A stretch of DNA of 39,171 bases from an uncultured bacterium (GCA_937863685.1 CALMGM010000005.1:973046-1012216), one strand, 5' to 3'. Shown: positions 6,853 through 15,411, counted from the first letter of the stretch. Notes: generated by a model not told the origin, from the sequence alone. Program-made: numbers and translations.

Positions 6853-8337
6853 TCACTCCATCGCCGCCAGCAGATCGTCCAGCGGCACGGTGGCAAAGTT
6901 GCTGGCATAGTCGCTCATGGCGTAAGGTATCACCAGCTCCCGGCCGTGCAGCAGGGCGCCGCAGGTGTACACCACATTGGGCACGTAGCCCTCGCGCTCG
7001 TCCTCATTTGGCGACAACAGCGGCCGGCGCAGGCGGCCGATCACCCGCGAGGGGTCATTAAGGTCCAGCAGAAAGGCCCCCAGGCAGTACTTCCGCATGG
7101 GGCCGACCCCGTGGCTCAGCACCAGCCAGCCGGCCTCGGTCTCGATGGGTGAGCCGCAGGTGCCGATCTTTACCATCTCCCAGGGCTGGGCCGGCTGCAG
7201 CAGCAGCCGGGGCGTCTGCCAAAAGTGGATATTGTCGGAGTACATCAATAATATATTCTCGTCGTCCTGGCGCGACAGCATGGCGTAAAGTCCGTCGATC
7301 TTGCGCGGGAACAGGGCCATGCCTTTGTTCTGAACGGCCGGGCCGTTGAGGGTAAGGAACTTGAAATGGAGAAAGTCGGTGGTCTCCAGCAGCTGGGGCA
7401 GGGTGATCTTGCCATCGTAGGCGGTGTAGGTGGCGTAATAGGTGATGCTGCCGTCGTCGTCCCGGAACCGGACGAACCGGGCGTCCTCGATGCCGTTGCT
7501 CTGGCTGGGCACCGATGGAAAGAGGATCCGCTGGGACAGCTGGCTGCCGGGATCGAACTGAACCTGGTAGTTGGATTCGGCCAGCAGCAGGATCCCCTGG
7601 GATGCCCGGTCGGCCAGAGCGTCGACCGGAGTCATTTTCCGCCGCTCCTCTTTCAGCATCCGGCGCAGGTCGTCCAAAACGAATTCCTCGGGAAGCTGGG
7701 CCACCACCCGCCGGCAGAAGTTGCTGTGCAGTCCGGCCTCCTGAAGCTTGCGGGCAAAGAGATCCTTCTGATATACCGCATTGGCCAGGGGCTCCGGCTC
7801 GGTGACAAAGGGCACCGGCGGCGTCAGCTGGATGCGGTGCTGCGAATCCACCGTGCCGGTGCGGAAGGTGATGGAGGAGATGTGCCCCTCGCCGGTGGCC
7901 CGCAGGCTCAACACAAAACGCAGCGAGCCCCCGGGAAGCTTGCTCTGGTCGGGGTGCGGCACGATGGACGGATTGAACAGGGCCGCCGACTCCGGGGAAT
8001 ACTCATGAGAAAAATATGAACCGATCAACATCTGTTTCTCCGGGGTGGTCTCCTTCCGGTCCTTCAGATACAGCTGCACCTGCCTGAAGCGGTTGAGAAA
8101 GGTCTGCTTGACATTCAGGTGCCGGTCCTGAAACTCGTTCAGCACCGAGGCCAGCAGCTGGGCCGCCGCTTCATCGCTAAGGGCCGTCACCCAGGCCACG
8201 ATCCTCCGGGCGATGTCCTTCCGGACGGGATAGAAGGGCCGCAGCAGCACCCGGGTGCGGTCCGGGGTGATCGCCGGACCGATGCGTTTGGCCTGCAGGT
8301 CCGGAATAGTTTTGGCGGGGGAGATCGTTTTATTCAT
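6853..8337 (-). CDS. GH130-family glycoside phosphorylase/hydrolase
   Basis: A 494-residue protein of glycoside hydrolase family 130, five-bladed propeller enzymes that phosphorolyse or hydrolyse beta-mannosidic linkages. Diagnostic segments are FNPSIV (121-126), SLRATGEGHISSITFRTG (144-161), GIEDARF (282-288) with the conserved acidic pair E284/D285, and GSPIETEAGWLVLSHGV near 403-419. The family's usual general-acid Asp lies in the ED motif. There is no signal peptide, so it acts in the cytoplasm. About 100 N-terminal residues precede the propeller, as in the longer GH130 members. Its ATG overlaps the stop of the glycosyltransferase gene by 4 nt, so both are made together. A manno-oligosaccharide-like substrate is inferred from the family only. 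Confidence 0.87.
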   Translation of the reverse strand: MNKTISPAKTIPDLQAKRIGPAITPDRTRVLLRPFYPVRKDIARRIVAWVTALSDEAAAQLLASVLNEFQDRHLNVKQTFLNRFRQVQLYLKDRKETTPEKQMLIGSYFSHEYSPESAALFNPSIVPHPDQSKLPGGSLRFVLSLRATGEGHISSITFRTGTVDSQHRIQLTPPVPFVTEPEPLANAVYQKDLFARKLQEAGLHSNFCRRVVAQLPEEFVLDDLRRMLKEERRKMTPVDALADRASQGILLLAESNYQVQFDPGSQLSQRILFPSVPSQSNGIEDARFVRFRDDDGSITYYATYTAYDGKITLPQLLETTDFLHFKFLTLNGPAVQNKGMALFPRKIDGLYAMLSRQDDENILLMYSDNIHFWQTPRLLLQPAQPWEMVKIGTCGSPIETEAGWLVLSHGVGPMRKYCLGAFLLDLNDPSRVIGRLRRPLLSPNEDEREGYVPNVVYTCGALLHGRELVIPYAMSDYASNFATVPLDDLLAAME

Positions 8338-10622
8338 CGCTGTTCATCCGACGACCCGTTGAAGCTGGTGAGGGTGCTCTGGAGGGTTTGCATCTCCGCC
8401 AGGGCCAGCAGGAAGGCCAGGGTTGACTCGGCCCCCTGGTTTTGGCTGACCCGGTCGACGTGCAGGCCGTCGCGGCAGCCCCCGGTGCCGGAATCGTACA
8501 GGGCCAGGCCCAGATCGTTCCGTCCCAGGAACCATTCGAAGGCCCGGCGGGCTTCGGCCACCCAGTGCATGTCGCTGGTGGCCGAATAAGCCTCGATGCA
8601 GGCCGATACCGTGGCCTGGGCCTCTATGGGCTGCTGATCAAACATTGCCCTAACCTGACCTTTGGGGAAGAATCCGTTGGAGCCGACCGGCCGGAAGGAG
8701 CCGGTATCGGAGGTCTGGACCTTGACCAGCCAGCGCAGCGTTTTAAGGCCGGTCTCCAGCATCTTGGCGTTGTTCATGCTGCGTCCGCTTAAGATCAAAG
8801 CGTGCGGCAGTTTGGCATTGGTGTAGGAGACCATATCCTCGAACCATTGCCAGTCTTCGCTGGCGGCGTCGGCGTAGCGCTGCATCAGCTTGGCGGTCAG
8901 CGATTCCCGGATCTGGCCGGCCCGGCGGTCGCCGCTCAAGCGCCGCAGGTATTCATCTATTCCGATCAAGGCGAAAGCCCAGGCCCGGGGCGAGGTCAGC
9001 CCGGGGGCGACCGGCAGGGCCTGTTCGAAAAGCTCCGCCGCCAGCATGTGGAAACTGCCGTGTCCGGCATGGCTCATGCAAAGCCCCAGGGCCCAAAGGG
9101 CGTGGCCGTGGCAATCCTCCGAGCCGACATCCTCCAGCCAGCGGCGATCGAAGCTCATAAAATTGCGGAAGCGGCGGGTCTTGCGGACGAAGGCATGGTT
9201 CAGAAAGGCGGCATAGGTGGCGGCCAGTTCGTTGCTGTGCGGGGTGCTGTGCCCCGCTTGCTGGAGCATCAGGGTCAGCAGCAGGGCCCGGGCGTTGTCG
9301 TCGGTGCAGTAGCCCTCGGCAAAATTGGGGACCGTAAAGCTGGCATGCTGGAATATCCCGGTCGAGTCGCTCAGGCGGTACAGGTGGTCCAGCTTAAGAT
9401 CCGGCAGCTGGTCGGGCTGCTCGTCAAGGGTCTTGATGGGCGAGGATTTTCGCCCCACAAAGCTGTGCTCCTGGCCGGCCCGGCGGAAGGAGTCCACGTA
9501 AAGATGGGCCACCCGGTTCCACACCATGCCCCGCCCCAGCTGGTAGGCGTTCTTGCGCATCGAGTGGCGCAGCGGCGCGTCGTGCAGCAGGCCGATGACG
9601 GCCCCGGCGATGGCCTCCGAGTCGCGGAAGGGCACCAGTTTGCCGCGCTCCTCGGTCAGCAGCTCCTGGGCGTGCCAGTAGGGGGTGGATACCACCGCGT
9701 TGCCGGCCCCGAAGGCGTAGGCCAGGGTGCCCGAGGTTATCTGCGATTCGGTCAGGTAGGGGGTGAGGTAGATATCGGTGGCGCCGATGAACCGGGTCAG
9801 CTCCTCCAGTTCGACGAAGCGGTTGAAGAACACCACGTGCTTCTGGACCCCCAGCTCCTTGGCCATCCGCTCCAGACTCAACCGGTAGGATTCGCCCTCG
9901 TCTCGCAGAAGGTTGGGGTGGGTCTGACCCACCACGATGTAGACCGTGTTGGGAAACTCGGCGATGATGGCCGGCAGGGCCTTCAGGGCGTACTCGATGC
10001 CTTTGTTGGGCGACAGCAGCCCGAAGGTGAGCAACACCTGCTTGCCGGCCACCCCGAACTCGTCCTTGAAATAATTGGGATCGGCGAAGGGCATCTCGGG
10101 GATGCCGTGGGGAATGAGGTCTATCTTATCGGCCGGTGCCTGGTAGATATCCAGCAGGAATTCCCGCCCCTTTTCGGACATCACCACCAGCCGGGTGGAG
10201 AGCCGGATCAATTCGCGCATCACCCGCCGCTGGTCGGGGTTGGGTTCGCGCAGGATGGTGTGGAGCGTGGTCACGATGGGCATCCGCAGTTTGTGCAGCA
10301 GGGCCAGCAGGTGGCTGCCGGCCGCCCCGCCGTAGATGCCGAACTCGTGCTGGACGCAGAGAACGTCCACGTTGGTGATGTTGAGGAAATCGGCCGCCCG
10401 TAGGTAGGACGGCAGGTCCTGCTCCGTGATCTCGAACCGCACCTCCGGCGGATAATCGTAGCCGCCCTCGATGTCATTGACCGGGACCACCAGGCACTGG
10501 GTGGCGGGGAACTCCGCCGCCACCGCGGTGCGCAGATCGGTGGTGAAGGTTGCGATGCCGCACTTTCTGGGGAGATAATCGCCCAGGAAGGCGATCTTAT
10601 GGATATCGGATGATTTGGGCAT
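8334..10622 (-). CDS. GT4 glycosyltransferase fused to an (alpha/alpha)6-barrel domain
   Basis: A 762-residue, two-domain protein. Residues 1-390 form a GT-B glycosyltransferase of family 4: KCGIATFTTDL near 20-30 (N-terminal donor/acceptor domain), QHEFGIYGG (91-99), FGLLSPNKGIE (200-210) and an EX7E-like region TESQITSGTLAYAFGAGNAV (291-310). Residues 410-750 are all helical with repeated aromatic/Gly segments (YCTDDNARALLL, EDCHGHALWALGL, QPIEAQATVSACIEAY), typical of an (alpha/alpha)6 toroid as in glycosidase or epimerase-like domains. A nucleotide-sugar-dependent synthesis role is expected for the first half; the second may trim or bind the product. It overlaps the GH130 gene by 4 nt. 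The ATG at 10622 has only a weak ribosome site. Confidence 0.85.
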   Translation of the reverse strand: MPKSSDIHKIAFLGDYLPRKCGIATFTTDLRTAVAAEFPATQCLVVPVNDIEGGYDYPPEVRFEITEQDLPSYLRAADFLNITNVDVLCVQHEFGIYGGAAGSHLLALLHKLRMPIVTTLHTILREPNPDQRRVMRELIRLSTRLVVMSEKGREFLLDIYQAPADKIDLIPHGIPEMPFADPNYFKDEFGVAGKQVLLTFGLLSPNKGIEYALKALPAIIAEFPNTVYIVVGQTHPNLLRDEGESYRLSLERMAKELGVQKHVVFFNRFVELEELTRFIGATDIYLTPYLTESQITSGTLAYAFGAGNAVVSTPYWHAQELLTEERGKLVPFRDSEAIAGAVIGLLHDAPLRHSMRKNAYQLGRGMVWNRVAHLYVDSFRRAGQEHSFVGRKSSPIKTLDEQPDQLPDLKLDHLYRLSDSTGIFQHASFTVPNFAEGYCTDDNARALLLTLMLQQAGHSTPHSNELAATYAAFLNHAFVRKTRRFRNFMSFDRRWLEDVGSEDCHGHALWALGLCMSHAGHGSFHMLAAELFEQALPVAPGLTSPRAWAFALIGIDEYLRRLSGDRRAGQIRESLTAKLMQRYADAASEDWQWFEDMVSYTNAKLPHALILSGRSMNNAKMLETGLKTLRWLVKVQTSDTGSFRPVGSNGFFPKGQVRAMFDQQPIEAQATVSACIEAYSATSDMHWVAEARRAFEWFLGRNDLGLALYDSGTGGCRDGLHVDRVSQNQGAESTLAFLLALAEMQTLQSTLTSFNGSSDEQR

Positions 10623-10729
10623 AAACCCTGTCTTTCCGGGTGGGCCAGATTCACCCCCATGGCCTTTGGCTGATTGGCTTGGTAGTCGAGTTTGTTATTT
10701 CGTTCAGCTTGCTGGGTAATTAAGGCATC

Positions 10730-11356
10730 TCAGGGTGACAAGTACTTTGCGTCGTTCCGTATCATTTTTACGATCTCCGGGAACTCGGGAACCTTGAAGT
10801 GTCCATTCTTGCTGGCATAAATTATTATATTAGCCTTTTTAAATTTTGCGGCGTATTTAGTGGCGTGGGATACCGGGACGACATTATCATCCCGGGAAAA
10901 CAGCAGGGAAAGGTTCTTGGCATTCTTTTCGATCAAAGAAAGATCATGTTTAAGCTTAAAGCCACCGACCAGATTCTCTTCGGGCAGGGTGTCGTCAAAC
11001 GGCGGGCAGATCAAATAGACCGACAATATCTTTTGGAGAAATTTATTTTCCGACAGATATTTGGCCAGAAAGATGCCGCCCAGGGAAGTGCCTATCAGGA
11101 TTAGATCATTCCTTAAAAAAGGAAAGAATCTCTCGAAATGGACCTTCCAGTCAGCGTACCGGGCATTCTCCTTCAGCGGCATGGCCGGCCGGATGATCTC
11201 AAAATCCCGCCCCAATCTGCTATCCAGATATCCTTCGCTCCAGCGCATCCGCTTTTCTATGGAGACCGGCCGGGTTTTCAAGAAGCGCCGATAATCCTTT
11301 TGGTTCTTAAAAGTGGTCCCGCCGTGGATGAGCAATATTTGGGTTTTCTTTTTCAT
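10730..11356 (-). CDS. Small alpha/beta hydrolase (YdeN/RBBP9-like)
   Basis: A 208-residue single-domain alpha/beta hydrolase. It opens with strand and oxyanion-region QILLIHGGTT (6-15), has the nucleophile elbow GTSLGG with S91, an Asp in SRDDNVVP (about 153-160) and a His in KNGHFK (about 184-189), giving a complete Ser-Asp-His triad. It resembles the RBBP9/YdeN serine hydrolases, whose substrates are poorly known. No signal peptide is present. The ATG has no Shine-Dalgarno, but a good promoter ends 8 nt upstream, predicting a leaderless mRNA. It is a single-gene unit between the glycosyltransferase pair and the methyltransferase operon. Confidence 0.83.
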   Translation of the reverse strand: MKKKTQILLIHGGTTFKNQKDYRRFLKTRPVSIEKRMRWSEGYLDSRLGRDFEIIRPAMPLKENARYADWKVHFERFFPFLRNDLILIGTSLGGIFLAKYLSENKFLQKILSVYLICPPFDDTLPEENLVGGFKLKHDLSLIEKNAKNLSLLFSRDDNVVPVSHATKYAAKFKKANIIIYASKNGHFKVPEFPEIVKMIRNDAKYLSP

Positions 11357-11364
11357 GCAGATAT

Positions 11365-11393
11365 ATTTTACAGTCTCTGATATTTTACGTCAA
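11365..11393 (-). promoter_or_regulatory. Promoter of the 10730-11356 hydrolase gene
   Basis: On the minus strand: -35 TTGACG (11388-11393), 17-bp spacer, -10 TAAAAT (11365-11370), then 8 nt to the ATG at 11356. The predicted transcription start falls at or within about 2 nt of the start codon. Confidence 0.6.
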
Positions 11394-11430
11394 TTCCAGC
11401 TTCCGGCCCTTCTCTAACAACCCAATAGCT

Positions 11431-12207
11431 TTACTGTCGGTTGCTGCGAAAAACAAGAAAGTCTATTTTTTCGTATACCGGCTTGGTTTGATCCATTTGA
11501 CGCCCCGCCTTTTCCATATTCGTAATGCCTTGGGCAAATTCCTCGTCGGTCAACAATTCTAAAGTTGAAATACCTCTTTTACGCAGTCGCTCTATATGAT
11601 CGTCGAAACATTTGTCTATGGTTTGATCTAAAATGTCATGGGCCACAAGAGAGAAACCGTGTTTGTCAAAAACATTTACCAGATATGATACATCGGGCAA
11701 TCGTTGGCTATCAATTTCCAGAGCCCGGGGGAAATATTGGTACATGCAAATATTGCCCAGGCTGCTTTTGAAGGCATTGCGTATGAAGATCAAGCCATTA
11801 CTTGCCAAAACGCGGGATAACTCTGCGGCACACTCGTCAGTATTTTGCACATGATGGATCACCATTGAAAGCCAGGCATAGGAAAAGGCCCCGTCTGACG
11901 CAGGGATATGGCCGGAGTCCCCGGGTAAAAAACGGATGTTGGGATCAACCATCGTTTTTTCGGCGATTTCGCGCATCTTGTCCGATGGTTCGATCCCGGT
12001 CACCTGGCAATTGAACCGATCGGCGATCAACTTGGAAAAACGACCGGTACCGGAACCCAGATCAAGTAAATTAAAAGGAGGAGGCTCGGAAACATAACGC
12101 GCCAGGTGATCCATCCACATCCGGTTTGCCTCATCTGGCAATTGGCGGGACTGTCGATAAACCCGGTGGAGGGTTTCGTTGTAATCTGTTTTTAAAGAGG
12201 CTTTCAT
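11431..12207 (-). CDS. SAM-dependent methyltransferase (class I)
   Basis: A 258-residue class I methyltransferase. Motif I is LLDLGSGTGRF (47-57); the acidic ribose-binding residue is in VTGIEPSDKM; motif IV-like is FSYAWLSMVIHHVQN, where the IHHV segment recalls UbiE/type-11 methyltransferases acting on small molecules or lipids. The C-terminal half is helical and probably forms the substrate lid. Its ATG is only 3 nt after the stop of the DUF4037 gene and has no Shine-Dalgarno, so translation depends on the upstream gene. The coupling suggests one pathway, but the acceptor cannot be deduced. Confidence 0.85.
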   Translation of the reverse strand: MKASLKTDYNETLHRVYRQSRQLPDEANRMWMDHLARYVSEPPPFNLLDLGSGTGRFSKLIADRFNCQVTGIEPSDKMREIAEKTMVDPNIRFLPGDSGHIPASDGAFSYAWLSMVIHHVQNTDECAAELSRVLASNGLIFIRNAFKSSLGNICMYQYFPRALEIDSQRLPDVSYLVNVFDKHGFSLVAHDILDQTIDKCFDDHIERLRKRGISTLELLTDEEFAQGITNMEKAGRQMDQTKPVYEKIDFLVFRSNRQ

Positions 12208-12210
12208 TGT

Positions 12211-13296
12211 TCAGCGGTACAGCACTTTCAATCGCTTAAGCATCGTATTATTATCCAGAAGATCGACGGTATTTGTAAGCTGGTTGACCGAGCCGATATC
12301 GGCCGGTAGTTTTTTGACGGCCGGGTCTTTGATCTTCTTCTTGATCGCGATGGCAAAGATTTCCCCGTGGATCACCAAATAAGGCCGGTTGTGAAAGGCC
12401 GAAACAGCTGTCGGCAAAGGCCGGGTGATCTTAAGGTCGTTATGCATTCGGGCAACGATTTCGTATGCTCGAGACAGATGTTTTTCGCGCTGCCGCCAGG
12501 TTTCCGAGGTCAGGACTCTGTTTAGGATCGGAGAAAGTTTTTTGGCGCAATTAAGCCGCGAAAAAGCCGTGCCACACCACTTGCTGTACGGGGCGTATTC
12601 CTTCTCCATTAAAAAGCAGAGTTTCGTGATGCATTGCACCAGCCGCGCGGCAATGACCTTTGATCCCAGTTCGTCATTCACCTCGCCGCAGCGTCCGACA
12701 AAGGGCTCCTCCTGGGCTATCTTCGACCATTCGGAAGCCAAAAGATATAGCCAGATATCTTTGGGATAATAATGAAGTCTGTTTTTAATTTGCTTCAGGC
12801 CCAGTTGGTCGTGAAATATTTTGCCGCTTCGGATGGTCCGGAGTCTCTGCTCCGACAGGATCAGCCAATCTTCGGCGGTCAAGTTATTTTCGATATCTAT
12901 TCTCAGATAATCATTGAAAAATGAACCAATGGTTTGGATCTCGACGCGGTGGTTTATGTGTTGCCCTGCTTTTGCTGTGACCAGAAGTCTAACGCCGATT
13001 TGGTCGGGATCGCCGAAATGTGTTGAGTATCCTCGGAAGGCCGGAGGCAGATTTCTGCCGAGAAAGTCAGTGATCTGTTTTTTCAGCCGGAGGTCTTTTT
13101 GGGAAATAAAAAACAGAACCCGCGGCCCCCAATGATGGTCAGTCGAAAGTTCCGTGTCGAAGCCCAGTACCTCCGAACCGTAGTCAATAAGCCCGGCGGA
13201 ATATTTGAGGCCGGGAAACTTTGTTTTGATGAGCGGGTTTACGACTTCTTGGAAGAACCGTTCGGACAATTTTAAGCCAGGTATAAATTTTGGCAT
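12211..13296 (-). CDS. DUF4037 nucleotidyltransferase-like protein
   Basis: A 361-residue protein of the DUF4037 family. The signature GSEVLGFDTELSTDHHWGPR (40-59) is diagnostic and resembles the G-S...D-x-[DE] active site of polymerase-beta-type nucleotidyltransferases, with D47 and E49 or D53 as possible metal ligands. The C-terminal two thirds are helical. No member is biochemically characterised to my knowledge; a minimal nucleotidyltransferase acting on a small molecule or RNA is inferred. It heads an operon with a methyltransferase 3 nt downstream. The ATG lacks a Shine-Dalgarno; a TATCTT hexamer lies 6 nt before it, but I see no convincing -35, and the corC terminator is just upstream. 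Confidence 0.85.
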   Translation of the reverse strand: MPKFIPGLKLSERFFQEVVNPLIKTKFPGLKYSAGLIDYGSEVLGFDTELSTDHHWGPRVLFFISQKDLRLKKQITDFLGRNLPPAFRGYSTHFGDPDQIGVRLLVTAKAGQHINHRVEIQTIGSFFNDYLRIDIENNLTAEDWLILSEQRLRTIRSGKIFHDQLGLKQIKNRLHYYPKDIWLYLLASEWSKIAQEEPFVGRCGEVNDELGSKVIAARLVQCITKLCFLMEKEYAPYSKWCGTAFSRLNCAKKLSPILNRVLTSETWRQREKHLSRAYEIVARMHNDLKITRPLPTAVSAFHNRPYLVIHGEIFAIAIKKKIKDPAVKKLPADIGSVNQLTNTVDLLDNNTMLKRLKVLYR

Positions 13297-13318
13297 ATAT
13301 TTAAGATAATTGATGATG

Positions 13319-13354
13319 ATAAAATTCCCTCTCCTAATGCTTTAGGGGAGGGAA
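13319..13354 (-). terminator. Repeat-derived terminator of the phoH-corC operon
   Basis: A 13-bp stem with one mismatch (13325-13337 with 13342-13354), followed on the minus strand by TTTTATC. It starts 12 nt past the corC stop. The arms are the CCCTCTCC/GGGGAGGG dispersed repeat, a second case of a repeat in terminator position. Confidence 0.7.
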
Positions 13355-13366
13355 GGGTGGGATCAA

Positions 13367-14716
13367 TTATTCCTTGGGCGCTGTCGGTACCTTGGCCAAC
13401 GCCTTGCCCAGCCGCTTGGCCCGCACCGAAATGATCCTCCGGCGGCTGATGTTCTCCACCAAGAACTCCCAGGCCGGCTCGGCCAGCGGCCAGCGCAGCT
13501 TGTCGCCAGCCGTGGGCACCTTCCCGGCGATGTCGTAGATGAACCCCCCGAAGGTCTCGTAGCCCTCGGTGGGGAAGCTGGTGCCCAGGGCCTGATTCAA
13601 TTCCTCGATGTCCATCCGGGCGTCTATCCGGCAGGTGCGGTCGTCTATCCTCTTATAATGAGGGGCCTCGGTGTCGAACTCGTCCCGGATGTCGCCCACG
13701 ATCTCCTCCACCACGTCGTCCAGGGTCACCATCCCGGCGGTGCCGCCGTACTCATCCACCACGATGGCGCCGTGGGTCTTCCACTTTTTGAAATCCTCCA
13801 GCAGGCTGTCCAGCTTCTTGGAGTCTGGCACGAAGTGGGCCGGGCGGATGATATCGGTGATGGGGGCGGAGCGCTCCTTGGTCTTTAAGGCCCGGTTGAC
13901 ATCCTCGTCGTGCACGAAGCCCACGATGTTGTCCACCGTCTCGTGGAACACCGGTATCCGGGAATGGCCGGACTGATCCATCAGCCGTAAAATCTTTCCC
14001 AGGGTCAGGTTGTCCTCGGCGCTGACCATGTCTATCCGGGGCACCATGATCTCCTTGGCGGTGGTCTGGCCCAGCTCGAAGATGCCGTGGATCATCTCGG
14101 TCTCGGAGCGGTCCAGCAGCCCCTGCTCGTGCCCGGCCCGCAGCAGGGCCCGGATCTCGTCCTCGGTCACCAGCTGGTTGTTCTGGACCTTCTTGATGCC
14201 GAACATGGAAAGCACCAGGTCGCTGGACTTGGCCAGCAGCCAGATCAGGGGCTTGGCGCCCTTGGCCATCAGGTTAAGCGGATCGGCCACCATCAGGGCC
14301 AGGGTCTCGGCATGTTTGAGGGCGATGTTCTTGGGGGCCAGCTCGCCGAAGATCAAAGTCACCAGGGAGACGATCACCGTCACCAGAGCCACGGCGATGG
14401 GCTGGCTGTTGGAGCTGATGAACCAGACGGGAAAACGGGAGATCCAGTCGGCCAGTATCTTGTAGGTGCTGACCGCGGCGATGGCCGAGGCCAGAAAGCC
14501 TACGAAGGTGACGCCGATCTGGATGGTGGCGAACAGACGGGAGGGGTCCTCCAGGATATTCAGGATGATGCCGGCCTTGCGGCTGCCGTTCTGGGCCAGC
14601 TCCTTCAGGCGGGATTTGCGGACCGAGATCAGGGCGATCTCGGCGGCGGAGAAAAAGCCGTTCAATAAAATCAGCAGAATGATGAAAAGGATCTCAAACC
14701 ATAGATTGCTATCCAA
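13367..14716 (-). CDS. corC: HlyC/CorC (CNNM) family transporter
   Basis: A 449-residue membrane protein with a DUF21/CNNM N-terminal domain (four hydrophobic segments within about 1-150: LWFEILFIILLILLNGFFSA, VGFLASAIAAV, PIAVALVTVIVSLVTLIFG and a following stretch), a CBS pair (about 205-335, starting MVPRIDMVSAEDNLTLG) and a C-terminal CorC_HlyC transporter-associated domain (DEYGGTAGMVTLDDVVEEIVGDI, then TCRIDARMDIEELNQALG). Such proteins are linked to Mg2+/Co2+ export or homeostasis. The start is TTG at 14716, fixed by an AAGGAG site 7 nt upstream. It is the last gene of the phoH-pgpH-ybeY cluster, matching the ybeX position in E. coli, and a terminator follows. Confidence 0.9.
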   Translation of the reverse strand: MDSNLWFEILFIILLILLNGFFSAAEIALISVRKSRLKELAQNGSRKAGIILNILEDPSRLFATIQIGVTFVGFLASAIAAVSTYKILADWISRFPVWFISSNSQPIAVALVTVIVSLVTLIFGELAPKNIALKHAETLALMVADPLNLMAKGAKPLIWLLAKSSDLVLSMFGIKKVQNNQLVTEDEIRALLRAGHEQGLLDRSETEMIHGIFELGQTTAKEIMVPRIDMVSAEDNLTLGKILRLMDQSGHSRIPVFHETVDNIVGFVHDEDVNRALKTKERSAPITDIIRPAHFVPDSKKLDSLLEDFKKWKTHGAIVVDEYGGTAGMVTLDDVVEEIVGDIRDEFDTEAPHYKRIDDRTCRIDARMDIEELNQALGTSFPTEGYETFGGFIYDIAGKVPTAGDKLRWPLAEPAWEFLVENISRRRIISVRAKRLGKALAKVPTAPKE

Positions 14717-14723
14717 AAAAGGA

Positions 14724-14729
14724 CTCCTT
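14724..14729 (-). promoter_or_regulatory. Ribosome binding site deciding a TTG start
   Basis: AAGGAG on the minus strand, 7 nt before TTG 14716. No ATG with comparable spacing occurs near the N-terminus, so the corC frame very likely starts at TTG. Confidence 0.7.
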
Positions 14730-14794
14730 GTATTGGGTTATTGTTTAGCCACAAAGGCTCAAAGGCGCTAAGGGTTTCGATTTTATTCTAAATG

Positions 14795-14970
14795 GTCATT
14801 GCGAGATGCCTCTTTGCCTGACAAGAGCCTGCACTGAGGGCGGCACCTTACTCTGCTTTCGAAGTGAAGCAAACCACAATGATTGTCATTCCCGAGAAGT
14901 CGGGAATCCACAAAAAAATCCAGGATTCCTGCAACCCGCCTCAGCGATGATTGGTCTCACAGGAATGACA
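14795..14970. repeat. Dispersed repeats in the ybeY-corC gap
   Basis: 14795-14805 is a GTCATTGCGAG repeat start. 14884-14910 is a GTCATTCC hairpin (CCCGAGAAGTCGGG core) and 14923-14970 begins GGATTCCTGCAA and ends CAGGAATGACA, an inverted partner. The gap 14717-14982 otherwise shows no gene. It splits ybeY from corC, so the two may not always share a transcript. Confidence 0.6.
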
Positions 14971-14982
14971 AATAACCAACAA

Positions 14983-15411
14983 CTAATAACCGATGTAGAT
15001 CTCTTCCTTCTGCCGCATCTTTTTTGCCTGGCCGGGCCTGATGTGATCATATCCGATCAAATGCAGCAGGCCGTGGATCACCAGCCGTTTGAGCTCCTCC
15101 TCAAAGCTTACCTTGTACTGCCGGGCCTGTCTCCTGGTGCGGGGCAGGGAGATGTAGATGTCGCCCAGATTGGCGTCAGCCACCGGCGGGGCGTCGCCCT
15201 CCAGCATGGCGAAGGAGATGACATCGGTGACCTGGTCGATGTTGCGGTATCTTTTATTGAGCCGCCGCAGGCAGGCGCTGTCGGCCAGGACCAGGGTCAG
15301 GTCGTAATCGGCGTAGCCCTCGGCCCGGAGAATATTGCAGATACAGCGTTTCAACCCGGCATCCTTGACCGGTGATGACTGGTCCAGGCATTCGATAAAA
15401 ACGGTCATCAT
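14983..15411 (-). CDS. ybeY: Endoribonuclease YbeY (rRNA maturation)
   Basis: A 142-residue YbeY, a zinc-dependent endoribonuclease needed for 16S rRNA 3-prime processing and 70S quality control. The zinc motif HGLLHLIGYDH is intact (H113, H117, H123). The conserved LNKRYRNIDQVTDVISFAM (51-69) and NLGDIYISLP (81-90) segments are present. Length is typical. It starts 23 nt after the pgpH stop without a clear Shine-Dalgarno. The phoH-pgpH-ybeY order is widespread in bacteria and supports the call. Confidence 0.95.
   Translation of the reverse strand: MMTVFIECLDQSSPVKDAGLKRCICNILRAEGYADYDLTLVLADSACLRRLNKRYRNIDQVTDVISFAMLEGDAPPVADANLGDIYISLPRTRRQARQYKVSFEEELKRLVIHGLLHLIGYDHIRPGQAKKMRQKEEIYIGY

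Noticed and set aside
8802-10403. Plus-strand open frame of 533 codons opposite the glycosyltransferase gene
   Set aside because: It mirrors the codon structure of the minus-strand gene, whose product is a clear GT4 family protein; the antisense translation is low-complexity (Gly/Gln/Val-rich) and matches no family.
11986-12000. GGTTCGATCCCGG stretch resembling a tRNA T-loop
   Set aside because: It encodes part of the methyltransferase (GIEPSDK) on the minus strand; no acceptor or anticodon stem can be formed around it.
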